From positions 25,075,488 to 25,139,487 of the forward strand of contig NC_041806.1 of the NCBI RefSeq assembly GCF_900964775.1: a DNA stretch of 64,000 nt, read 5' to 3'. Under the pieces are notes generated by a model, which made no database searches, had not been told where the DNA came from, and saw only the letters and a program-made list of their open reading frames with translations. A program made the translations under genes and the position numbers. Positions 1-10,601 of the stretch are shown in pieces (position 1 is the first letter of the stretch; each line of letters opens with the position of its first letter). This DNA comes from Scleropages formosus. Its lineage: Eukaryota; Chordata; Actinopteri; Osteoglossiformes; Osteoglossidae.

Positions 1-81
1 AGACCCCAAATCACAATCTGTGAAGGACAATAAAAAACCGTGACTGAACCATCGTTCGACTGACTACAATTTCTTTCACAG

Positions 82-203
82 ATGAGAACTGCCAGGACCG
101 CCCCACTACCAATTGCTCCCTGGCCCTGAAGGTGAACTTGTGTAGCCACTGGTACTACAGTAAAGCCTGCTGCCACTCCTGCAGGGCTTCCCGCTCCTCC
201 TAG
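82..203 (+). CDS. ADAMTSL2: ADAMTSL2-like, last coding exon (PLAC domain)
   Basis: This is the 3'-terminal exon of a gene that starts left of the window. It opens after a good acceptor (TTTCTTTCACAG) and reads [18 protein letters not shown], then [21 protein letters not shown] and a TAG stop at 201-203. The six-cysteine spacing ending LC-x3-YY-x3-CC-x2-C is the PLAC (protease and lacunin) domain found at the C-terminus of ADAMTS and ADAMTS-like secreted matrix proteins. The first two bases complete a codon from the previous exon. The assignment to ADAMTSL2 (a matrix protein of the fibrillin/TGF-beta microfibril system) rests on the C-terminal sequence as I remember it and on the neighbour FAM163B, which lies convergently next to ADAMTSL2 at human 9q34.2. 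Another ADAMTS-family member is possible from this exon alone. Confidence 0.75.
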
Positions 204-452
204 CCCTCGCTACACCACAGGATCACTCCAGCCTGCACCTGGGGGTTCTTCTCCCATGGAGCACGATACCCCAAACACACTCACAGACTTGCAACCAAAG
301 TCCCTTATCACCTCCAACAGAGTCTTTGCTTACGCTCGCCAACATCCAAGAGTTTCTTGCCCTCAGGTTCCTTGTCCTCTGCCTACATGTGAGCACCGCC
401 GTCAACTCCCCTAGGCTGCATCGGAGTCCTCTCGAGCCCCCACTTTTCAAAC

Positions 453-458
453 AATAAA
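453..458 (+). terminator. Possible polyadenylation signal of the ADAMTSL2-like gene
   Basis: AATAAA lies about 250 bases after the stop codon, at a plausible 3' UTR length. No transcript evidence is available, so this is positional inference. Confidence 0.35.
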
Positions 459-2112
459 CCACCACCTTCTTCATGCTGGACCCTCGCAGTCACTACAGCA
501 TCCCCTGATCCCCCTTTGTAGTAGTTTTAGCCCCCATTCTCTATCTGGGGGGCCGTGTGTATTTGTAGGAGGAAGAAAACGTGAAGAAAACTTAACAATT
601 TCAGCTTTGAGTCATCTTCTATATTGTGATGGAGGAGATGAGAGCACATTTCCACTCAGCTACCTGCCTTGGCCCTCGTGGGCAGGGTTCGAACACAAAG
701 CTGACAACTGTTTTTATATTCTCAATACACTCTGACAATATTCCACTGCTGTGGAATGACACATTAAATTATTGTTCAGTGGAGTATACTGCATGTTTAT
801 AGATTATATTTATGATTCATATTGGTAATGGAAGGGGTTTTACATGATGAGGTTATCGCATGACAAAGGTGCAATATTGAAATGTTACCTCTGGCTAGAA
901 ATCAGCACTTGCTCTGTATGCTCGAACCCAGGTCAGCTCTTGTTTAGCTGCTGCTTGTTCACATCGCTCACTTACTGCACCCTTCTTCAAGTACTTGTTA
1001 GTTCTAGTTCTACACCTTGGAAGCATGTGTCTGGACCATGTCAGTACAGTTCAGTGTAGACCAGTGTTTTATGGATCCATCACATCCTGCCTTGAAGCTT
1101 CAAGATTTGATCTCGATATGCACTGGTCTAGTTCCTCGGTGTGTCAATGCCTAGCAAATGACAATGGAATGCAGACAGATGAACAAAGCTACGATGACAA
1201 TGTTGTCAATCAACTGCAGTGATTGGCTAACAGCTAGCTAAAGGCTACCCTTAGTGAGGTATATTCAATTACAGTAATAATGCCAAGAAACTGACTCTAA
1301 CCTTCTAAAGGCATGTCAAATACCAAAATCAGTTAAATACTGCAAAAATACAGAAAACATTGAAGCAATAAGCGTATCCGAACACAATGCATTTAATGCG
1401 AAAGGTGCTTTGGGCATTTCGGGTCGTACCACCCGGACACTTCCGAGCTTGAGCAGTTCCCATATACGAGGGTGTGTGCATGTGAAATATGGCCAGAGGC
1501 AGTCTGCCGCTCTTCGGTGCGCCAGTGTATTAAAAGGTCAAAGGAAAACTTACCTCAAACATATCTTGGAAACCTGCTTTTTGCAGAAAATCTTTTCCCA
1601 ACACCCTCTCTGTATGTATCGATTTGTACTTCTTTCTATAAACATTCAAAAATCACAGCAGACTTTGTGTGTTTTTTCAATTCATTTCCATGTTATTGTA
1701 AACATATCACCACTACTCTGTTCTGTGACAGCAGGCTTTTTCAAATTGAATTTAAAACACAGATATTTCTTTCAAAGAACTTTTGAAGACATCCTTTATG
1801 ACTGATATCATCGACGAGTATTACAGTAATGGGTGTAATTGAATGTAGCTGTTAAATCTGAGGCTGAGCGCTGTGTCTGAGCACAGCCTGTAGTTCTCAG
1901 CAGGGAGCAATGAGACCGGTGCTGGGCTTTATTAGCACCATTGTGTTAATTGGCCTCTTGTACGTTTTCAACCGTGTGGGTAACAAGCTCGCTCTCCCTG
2001 GGTGTGTGGACGTGGGCCAGGAGGAAAACATTTCTACCACAATCTTGACAGCTTCAGCAGACAGTGTGAAAAACAACAGCAAGGGTTCTCAAGTCAGGGA
2101 AGGATTATATAC

Positions 2113-2173
<61 letters not shown>

Positions 2174-2174
2174 C
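2113..2174. repeat. (TG)n then (TA)n microsatellite
   Basis: About 25 TG units run directly into a short TA run. Confidence 0.9.
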
Positions 2175-2211
2175 AGATGGCATGTGAAACTCGGTTTCTG
2201 GCTTTGCATAT

Positions 2212-2415
2212 ATATGTACATTTATTCATTTATTCATTTAGTTGATGCTTTTCTCCAAAGCAACTTAAAACAATAAGCTGCTTGTACTGTAATTATTTAC
2301 CCATTTATACAGCCAGGCAATTTTACTAGAGTACCTTGCTCAAGGGTGCTACAGCTGGAGGTGGGATTTTAACCTTTAATCTAACCTATAAACCTTAAAC
2401 CTATAGTTCTAATCG
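2212..2415 (-). repeat. tRNA-headed SINE with L2-like 3' tail (family A)
   Basis: On the minus strand the copy reads from a degraded tRNA-like head, through a CAAGGTACTC core and an 'AAATGGGTAAATAAT' segment, to the tail TTTGGAGAAAAGCATCAACT. The head (B-box area) is eroded, which suggests an old copy. Confidence 0.75.
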
Positions 2416-3014
2416 ACTGGTTGTCCCCTGTATGTGTTTGTGTGTGCGGTTTGCTCCATTGTGCATTCATGTGTGCATGAGTACCTTTGGACAAGGTAAT
2501 CTAGCAAGGGAATCATGGGAAACTCCAAGGTGGACAGGCCCATACAAATCCATGGCTCAGGGCTCATTAGCGTCACCTCCAGAAGGGCTGATGCTGACTT
2601 GTTGTGAGGCATGGAGAGGGACACTTCAACACCGGCTCATTACAATACCTTAGGAGGAGAGCCAACTTCAAAATAACAGAAAAACCCTAACCCTACAGTG
2701 GTGGTGGGGCTCACAGCAAACTGCCATGCTGTAGGATCAACTGCCCCCTACTGGTCCAATTCCTGCTCAGAATCTCACAAACTGGGCTTCAATCCAACTT
2801 GCGTGGGGCCTTAAACCACCGTTCATTCAGAGCCTTCATGTCCACCCAAACGCCCAAAGGCAGAAGTAAAATGTTTTTGCTAGAACACGCGGCTTGTTGT
2901 CCGTTGCATATTTTAACTCTTTGCTGTGTACCATCTTTATGATGCCTTCTGTGCGATGTCATGACCATGTTCTGAATGCACCATAACAGTTATTCAGAAA
3001 AGGTGTTCTCACAC

Positions 3015-3221
3015 ATTGACTGAAACCGCTTGTACAGAGCGGGGCCGTGGCGAGCCGGAGCCTAACCCAGCAACACAGGGTGTAAAGCTAGAGGGAGAGG
3101 GGACACACCCAGGACAGGACACTAGTCCGTCACAGGGAACCCCAAGCGGAACTCAAACCCCAGACCCACCGGAGAACAGGATCAGGTCAAACCTGCTGCG
3201 CCACTGCGCCCCCCCCAAAAG
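3015..3221 (-). repeat. tRNA-derived SINE (family B)
   Basis: In minus orientation there is a GGCGCAGTGGC-like A box region, a GGGTTTGAGTTCC B box region, the CCTTGCGACGGACTG-type body (diverged) and a tail reaching a TG-poor end. It is a moderately diverged member of the family seen whole at 20.2 and 29.7 kb. Confidence 0.8.
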
Positions 3222-4723
3222 GTGTGCTCATAATCCCAAATATTTTGGTTATGTTTTCACATTTAAAGTATACGAATCAGAGTTCACTTCCCCTCTACAT
3301 AAATGAACTATGTTGTCAAGCAAGGTGGGACAAAACTCAACACTAAACTCTGACTGGTCAGCGCTAGTCCACGATTGTAATCTCATTTCACAGAAAAATG
3401 TTTACCTTTTAGGTGAATGTTTTAAAGTAAACACTAGTAAAAGTGTAAATATGATCTTGTTACTACCTGTCTGTGGCTGTGACTATGAAGGATATGAAGG
3501 TCCCATGAAATTGATGTCAAGTAAAATATTACTATTTTTGTTCTTCAGAAGTAATGCCTAAAACAGTAAGCAACAGTTTGAAGAGAATAACACCATTGAA
3601 ATAACCAAACTGAAATGATTGATTTTAAATAAATTATATATTTTTTTATTATTCCTGTAGGAATGTACAAAGCTACTGTCAGTATAATACACAGAATTTT
3701 CCATGCCTTTCCATGTAAGAATATTCTAAATCGGCTCAATGCCTTTATTGAGCAATTTAAAGTACTTTGCCTAAATTCAGTTTACTGTAGTTTATGTACA
3801 ATAATAAAGTGTATAAGTTGATACAAACAGTTTAACTGTAGGTTTGCCACTGCACAATTTGCAATAACTCCTGAAATTGATCTCCTGAAAACAATTTATT
3901 TGATGAAGTTAATAACAACAGTGGCATCTTTAATTAAACGCCATCATCTTTAAGGGGACTGGTTATGTACAAATAGTCCAACAAATGCAAAAGATAAATG
4001 ATTCAGTGGGTTTTGTATAGGCTGAAATGTTTTTAGACAACTGCTAAAACACAGGTGATGCTATTTTGTCACAGTTTTCAATGACTACCTGTATTTTTCC
4101 AAAGCAGTTATATCGTCAGTAAGAGCATTTAATATATAGGCAACAATTAATGTAATAAATGACACAAACTACTAGCCCCAATGAATGACTTTAAATTGTT
4201 CCTGTAAAATATTAAGTTGGATTGTCTAAGCAAAGCAATGAACTCAAAAACCTTCCCATTTCAAAGACTTTCATAACTGATCCAATTAGTAAGTAGGTAA
4301 AACAGAGTTTTGATAACAATGTAATAATGTGTGAAGCTATACCTTGCACATACCTTCCAGCACTGAAAGGATACTGTTTCACACCATGATTTTTCCTGTA
4401 GTATCTGCACAACATAATGTCCAACCATCTGAGGCAGTGTCAATGACAACAGAAGTGGAACAGCTCATTTTTTGGCTTCCTTGTGTGTGCTATTTTCACA
4501 TGTTGTTGGGATCTGGAAAACACTTGGACAAATAACAACACCACTGAAACTGGGAGGAAAAAGAGGCTTGTTTTTGTTTTTGTTAGTGACTGGCCATTTA
4601 AAATAATGATCGCCAGCAAATATTCCCAGGTGCCAATTAAAATAAGGTTAAAAACAATGTTTGTAAACTGGCATACAGCACTACCTGGTCTCAGAGGGAA
4701 ACAGCAGGTATGAGCTTCTCTCT

Positions 4724-4912
4724 TACATTTATTTATTTATCTGACACTTTCCTCCAAAGCGACTTGCAGTGTTAAGCTTCTTACAATTATTTGCCCATTT
4801 ATACAGTTGGGTATTTTTTTTACTGGAGAAATTTAGGGCAAGTACCTTACTCAAGGGTACTACAGCTTCAGATGGGATTTGAACATGTGACCTTTGGTCC
4901 AATCCAGGACCA
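4724..4912 (-). repeat. tRNA-headed SINE with L2-like tail (family A)
   Basis: The plus strand shows the reversed tail (TTATTTATCTGACACTTTCC then AAAGCGACTTGCAG), the core TACCTTACTCAAGGGTACTA and a B-box relic GGGATTTGAACATGTGACC. The first tRNA half looks lost. Confidence 0.75.
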
Positions 4913-7263
4913 TATTCTACATAAGACCAGCATGCAGTATGGTGCCTTTGTATTCGGTAGAAACCAGTTTAAAGCACTGCTGGTAGATCACGGAACATTA
5001 TGTAGGGAATTTAATGGTTAGAGGATATCCTCCTAGTAGTGAGGCCATTTACATTATTAGAGTGCATTTGCATTCATGTTAGTAATGTCATTTTAAAGAG
5101 TCTAAATCATGTCAGAGGAAACCATGTAAATACCATACTTTGATCATTTTATCTGACTAAGCTTATAATTGGCAGTACGCATAAATACATTAAGATGTGC
5201 GTATTACCTTGGTTTATTTTTGGAGTACTGGGACTTCATCGTGTTATTGGTTTCGCCGATTCTGCGCATGTGTGACATGAGGTGAAGTACCAGTCTTACA
5301 AAGATGTGACTGTACCTCTTGATGCCAGCTGAAAGCCTTACAGTGAGTTTGAGCAAATAGCCCTATTTCCTTCGATTTACATAACTGAATGATCCGTTAT
5401 GTACATGTAAATGGGAGTATTATGGAAACATTTGTTTTTTTTTTTTTGCAGACTTGTGAACAGTTTAAATGGACTATCAGTTTAATTTACGATTGACTCT
5501 AAAGTCTATTAAACATATAGTGAGTGACCCCGCTGTCATTAGTGTAAAAAGTGTATTAACAGGAATGAAAAATCAATGACCTTTTGACATGCAAAATGTT
5601 TCCAGTAATTCAAGAGGGAAAAAAAAAACAAAGGCAAGAAAACAGCGGAATGAAATCAGCAGTTTTTGCATACAAGTACAAACTGGTACTGCTTCCAGAA
5701 GGACAGCAAGAGAGACAACGTTGATGTAGACATAAAATGCGAGAGCGGTTTCTCTTATAGTTGCAGTGGTGAGAGCGGGGTATTCCTGTACACAGATGTG
5801 CACAGAGGTGACATGTGGGATGTCCCAGTTTCGGAATCTGCCACACTCAGCCTCTCCAACTGGACAAATAACAAAAAACAAATAACAATTGCACAAACAA
5901 CACAAGGACAGCAATGGTGAAAACTGCCCAAAGGTAAGAGAACTCTGCAGGAATCTAGAATTTTCCTTCCGCTTGACATGAACTGAGTGCAAAGGTCAGG
6001 TGCCTGGCCCTGGCAAAAAAAAAAAAACAACCCTTCCCAGGAGCGCAGATCAAGTCCAAGAAGGTGGATCTCAGTCCATATGCATCAAATGCTGGTTGCG
6101 CAATCCCAGCACTGTGAAATAAGTGCAGAGAAAATACCGGGGTACTAAAGATTAGCCCATCAGAAAAAGGAGCTTCAGTGAGGCTTAGAACACAGTCTAA
6201 ATATTATCATTTCAAAGTGAAAAAATACATAGTAAAGCTAAATGTAAAAATATGCTTTTTTTTTATTGTGCCCAAAATATCTTTTTTTTTTGTTAATATG
6301 AAATAACACGAAATGCCTGTAAACCGGAATCCTAAAAATCTGTTTTCTTTTGGTTTTCGTTTAGCTAGTAAATCCTGACCTGCTTGATCAAGACTAATTG
6401 TGTTTTCGTTGTTTTTCTGGAGAACTTTTATTTTCCTTTTCAGTTCTCTTCCTCTCTCTCCTCTACCTCCTGAGCTCCTCTGACATCCGGCGCTTCGGGG
6501 TCACGGTGCGCTTTCGTCACGAGACACATCCAGGTAAAAGTGAAGTCAAAGGAGAGCTTGTCAGCTTTCAACGAGCCCTTCATTGCATCATCTTGACACA
6601 TGGTAAATATGTACAGTACCATAGTAGAAACATGTACGATACAACATATAAAGCAGAGTACATAAATCATGCTTTTAACAAACTGCACTCAAGGAAAATG
6701 TTTTTGGTTCCTTTTCCAGGCAGCGGTCCATTGGGAATGATCCTTGATTCTGCGTTCAGGCCACATTGCTCCGTACAGACCAAACAGGTCACCCCTCACG
6801 GGTGGGGGTGGGGTGGTCTGCTTATACGGAGATTAGGCTGAAGACAGGAGCATTTCGGGAAAAGAGCAGAACCTCCTGGGAAAAGGTGTATGGCAAATAT
6901 GACATAGGTAGGGAATACAGTAAGTTTTTTGTCTCCGCCTTTTCGTCCGTTTCCCCTGAGACTCCGTTAGCAGCGCAGAATGAGGATGGGAGACAAAACA
7001 TCTGTCATCTACGAAAGGATGGCGGGAACAAGCAGCTGAAAGGCGGCGGGGACAGATAAACTAAGTTGTAGCCGCCTGTCGCAGAGGAGAGATTTCAGAA
7101 CAGAGCACAAAATCACAAAGCTTTTATCAATGAGCGTGTGCAGCCCCACGGACACCCGCATCAGCTGGACACGTCGTACATGGGTGCACGGTACCGCAGG
7201 GTACGTCTGAGGGTGTGCTCACTGTGTCTTTTTCAGGGTTTCGTGTGAGGTCGAAGAGGAAGG

Positions 7264-8252
7264 TCACACATCGGTGCTGAAGCTGTGGCCGTGCGAGAAC
7301 ATCTCTTTCATGGTGGAAGAGCGGGCGAGCTGGAGCTTGTGCCCGGCAGCCGGGTCGATGGGCATTCCCGGGCTTCTGGGCGACACCGTCCGGTAACCGA
7401 GGCGCTGCCCGCCGTTGCGCAACCCCTGCGGACGTAGCCCAAAGCCGGGAAGCTCGTGGTGCATGCAGGAGGGGCAGAAGGTGTGAGAGCGGGCCAGCCG
7501 GGGGGGTGGCGCTGGGGGGTAGGCGCAGGGCCCGTTGGCCGCGCACATCGCCACAGCATCACGTGGGAAGCGGGAGCTCGTGCCGAAGCTCGGCTCCTCC
7601 TGCTCCTCCTCCTCCTCCTCGTCCTCCTCCTCCCCCTCCTCTGACTCAGAGTCTGACTCCAACTCCTCCTCCTTACAGCAGTAGTACTGGTGACGGGGGT
7701 GTGTAAAACACAGAGAAAGAGACAGAAACTTAATGCCTCGCCAGACTGAATGGGGTTCTGCAGTGGAACCTGGACTCTCTGTCTCAGTGTTTACTAACGC
7801 TGCACTCTGCAGCCGTAGCTCAGCCGGTCGCTGCTCCCTTGCTGACTGCGTGGATTTAACTGGATGTATCAGCCGACAAGTGCACAGAATCTCAAACCAC
7901 GGACTGGACGAAACTCGGCCGGGTTAACCGAGAGACGTCGTTGAGACTCCGAGGTTACCTTTCGAAGCAGGGTTTTACGAGAGCTTCTCAAAAAGACGTT
8001 TACGCCATATCGTTAGCCATAAACATATTCAGTTATGCTTATCGAAACCTCCATGTGCACTTCTCAAATACGGCACTACTTACTTCCCATCCAGGTTTAA
8101 ACAAAACACATCCACTGGAGCACATTCAAACCCCCACAGCAGAAAAAGGTGAGTCTTACCTGCAGCCGACAGTAGCACAGCACTATGATGATGCATAATA
8201 AGATTACTGTAGCTAGAATTCCACCTGTGATGACCACTGTACCAGCTGTCAT
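7264..8252 (-). CDS. FAM163B: FAM163B-like single-pass membrane protein
   Basis: Two coding exons give a 171-residue protein: exon 1 at 8252-8160 (31 codons) and exon 2 at 7686-7264. The splice is CAG|GTAAGA to CACCAG|TACTAC, in phase 0. Exon 1 encodes [20 protein letters not shown] followed by [11 protein letters not shown], the signature N-terminus of the FAM163 family with one membrane helix at about residues 6-28. Exon 2 begins YYCCKEEE, has a long Glu/Asp run, a conserved C-x2-C, and ends HSFSTDV, matching the family's terminal STDV. Family proteins are about 166 residues, so the model is full length. The acidic run and the ADAMTSL2 neighbour favour FAM163B over FAM163A. Function is poorly known; it is a neural-expressed family. 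The acidic run comes from a GAG/GAA triplet repeat at about 7,590-7,665. Confidence 0.9.
7687..8159 (-). other. FAM163B-like intron
   Basis: This is the single coding intron, bounded by GTAAGA at the donor and CACCAG at the acceptor. I see no other element inside it. Confidence 0.8.
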
Positions 8253-9325
8253 TCGAAATGCTCTCCATTAAACCCTGCAGACAGAGTATGTAGGTGGGAG
8301 GAGTACCGTTAACCTAAAGGCCCGTAACAACAAACATTTACAACAATGTCTCTTTAGGGAACACATTTGCATTCACATGCTCAGCTCTGAGAGCGCAAAC
8401 ATGTTGTTCCTTCCTCCCATTCCCTAGGGGTGCTTTAATTACATTGTTACCACAGAGATATGTTGCCATTACATGTCGTGATTAATTAATAATTCAGTAA
8501 ATGCAGATGCAGGGATATTTGTGGGCACAAAGCTGGAGAACCACCAGGTTACTCAGCAGAGAAGATCGTATGTAAGGTCTGTGCTGAGCAGCGTGCAGAA
8601 ATAATCTCTGAAACTGTCCATGCGACTGGGATGTGCTGCTGCTCCTAAGGATTTCTGACAATTGACACGCTACAGGGGACAAGGAATTGTAAAGACTAAG
8701 CCCAACAAAGTGCCCTTAGTGCGTCTACATTTGTCGCATTTTCTCAAGGAATTATTCCATTCCTGCTGCTTAGCTGTTTGCTATTAATTATCTTAATAAA
8801 AATCTCCATACAGTGTCGATAAATATTAGGATTCAAAATCGTAAGTAACTTCAGTTTTCTTAGCTGGCAGCACGGCAGATGGGCTTCCAAATCAGACTGT
8901 GACTCCCTGGAACCTTAAAAATATTGTGGTAATTTGCACTGGAGATCTACATCTGCACAGCCAGAGGGCTTGACATTTCTGGACAACTGTAGCATTTCTA
9001 AAGAGAAACACAAATAAATCCAAGCTTCCCATTCCATTTTGACCACTCTGTTACATTAACCAGTTTGCTCCAATCCTTCGTCAATAGGAAGGTCTGCAGT
9101 ATTTTACAACAGACAGTATATGAATAAGAAAAGAGAGCTTACTTACTTCCAGCGCATGGGAGTCATATAAGAGAGCCAGAAATCATATCAGCATAATTAC
9201 GTAGAAAGGGACCAGAGCAGCTGAGGAGAGACCTGCTCATCCTCCTATAGAAGAGTGTAAGCGTGTCTGTCTTCCATACGTGTTTCAGAGCTGCACAATA
9301 GTCGCAATGAGTCATGGCACCTGGA

Positions 9326-9397
9326 GAATCAATGCTCACGGCTTTGGATGAATCAATGCTCACGCTCTCCAATGACTCAATACTCGTGCTCATATTT
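9326..9397. repeat. 24-bp tandem repeat, three units
   Basis: Units start at 9326, 9350 and 9374 with GAATCAATGCTCACG, GAATCAATGCTCACG and GACTCAATACTCGTG. The period is exactly 24 bases. The minus frame reads an SIDS-type eight-residue repeat. Confidence 0.75.
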
Positions 9398-9629
9398 TCA
9401 GCAGAGTCAGGCTGGTCCAGTTGCCTAAGAATGTTGTGGAAGATGTACCATAAATCACTCATGCACTGATATAAAAAGGGAAACCTAACTCCTGATGAAC
9501 TGACATCTAGCTGCAGACCTGCAACGTTACCATCGGTCTGCTCACGAAAATAACGTAAAGAAATACGCCATGTGTCATGTTACAGACATTCCTCTCATGG
9601 CTCTTGCAGCCCGTTGCGCCACGATTAAA

Positions 9630-9800
9630 CGTTGCGTCCTGAATCAGGCTGCACTGAGCGATGCCTGAATGAACGATGTTCATTGAATCAGACCCTACAG
9701 AGCGATCTCTGAATGAGTCATGCACTTTGAATAAAGCCTGATGAACGGATGCACTCTAAATCAGGCCAGATAGAATGATACCTGGTAAATGAATTCATAA
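9630..9800. repeat. Degenerate minisatellite, about 44-bp period
   Basis: Successive segments share the order 'TGAATCAG … GAGCGATNNCTGAATGA'. Two units are nearly full length, one is shortened and one is diverged. Confidence 0.5.
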
Positions 9801-10179
9801 AGATCCGGTCCGCAAAGATTGCAATCTGAACGAGGGGCGCAATTCAAAGTAGGAATGGAGGAGCGACGCATTCTTCACAAGAGCTGATGCAACAATACCT
9901 TGCAACTTCTACTACCGAGCCTTAGTACTTATCCTGAATTGCAGCAGTAAAAATACAAAGCTGTATGCGAAGCTAAGGAAGAAGTAATGGTCAGTAATAG
10001 CATCAGCATTTCAGCATTTCAGCGTAAAACTATTAACCTAGACACAACACATTGTGATGTTTACTATGAGTTGTGTTTCTCAAACGATTTAATGTCAATC
10101 TAAGTATATAGGGCTTGAGTTTTCTCATTGTACAAAAGCTGATACTCCTGAACCATTCGGTCGACCAGAAGGGACGTAA

Positions 10180-10375
10180 ATCTATTCATTTAGCTGAACC
10201 TGTTCTCCTGAGCGACTTACAATTATTCAACCATTCACACAGTTGTGTAATTTTTGCTGGACCACTTTACAGTAAGTACTTTGCTCAAGGGCATTGCAGC
10301 AGTGAGTGGGATTTGAACCTACAACCATAGGGTCCATAGGAAGCAGTACTAACTACTATGCTACCATCTGTACTA
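10180..10375 (-). repeat. tRNA-headed SINE with L2-like tail (family A)
   Basis: The plus strand reads the tail TATTCATTTAGCTGAACC, the core AGTACTTTGCTCAAGGGCAT, the B-box relic GGGATTTGAACCTACAACC and a tRNA-like start region. It is a diverged copy. Confidence 0.75.
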
Positions 10376-10574
10376 AGGCAGCAGTGCCAACAACATCAAT
10401 AAAACCAGTTATACTTAATCACAGGCTGCCAAACACAGTTCACTGCTTAGAGCTAATTGTACTTCCCCTAACATATGTGCTTACAGAGCTCACCTGCTTT
10501 TGCATTACACCAGTAATATACGAGGTAACATAATAGAGTAAATAACCAAAATGTTCTTTGCTACTGCTCAATGC

Positions 10575-10601
10575 TGAATGAATGAATGAATGAATGAATG
10601 A
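10575..10601. repeat. (GAAT)n microsatellite
   Basis: About six and a half GAAT units. Confidence 0.9.

Larger units (their letters stand above)
459..7263. other. Intergenic region between two convergent genes
   Basis: No exon is supported here. The stretch holds the remaining 3' UTRs, a TG/TA microsatellite near 2.1 kb, and three SINE copies (2.2, 3.0 and 4.7 kb). The rest is AT-rich unique sequence with short homopolymers near 5.43, 6.02 and 6.26 kb. Open frames at 1.4-1.8, 5.6-6.0 and 6.4-6.8 kb have no recognisable domains. Confidence 0.6.

Noticed and set aside
6454-6531. GC-rich open stretch (SSDIRRFGVTVRFRHETHPG) ending at a GTAAAA donor-like site.
   Set aside because: Weak donor, no convincing acceptor, no recognised family and no partner exon.
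7127-7562. Other open frames overlapping the FAM163B exon on both strands.
   Set aside because: They are shadows of the GC-rich, repeat-biased FAM163B coding exon, whose own frame matches the family end to end.
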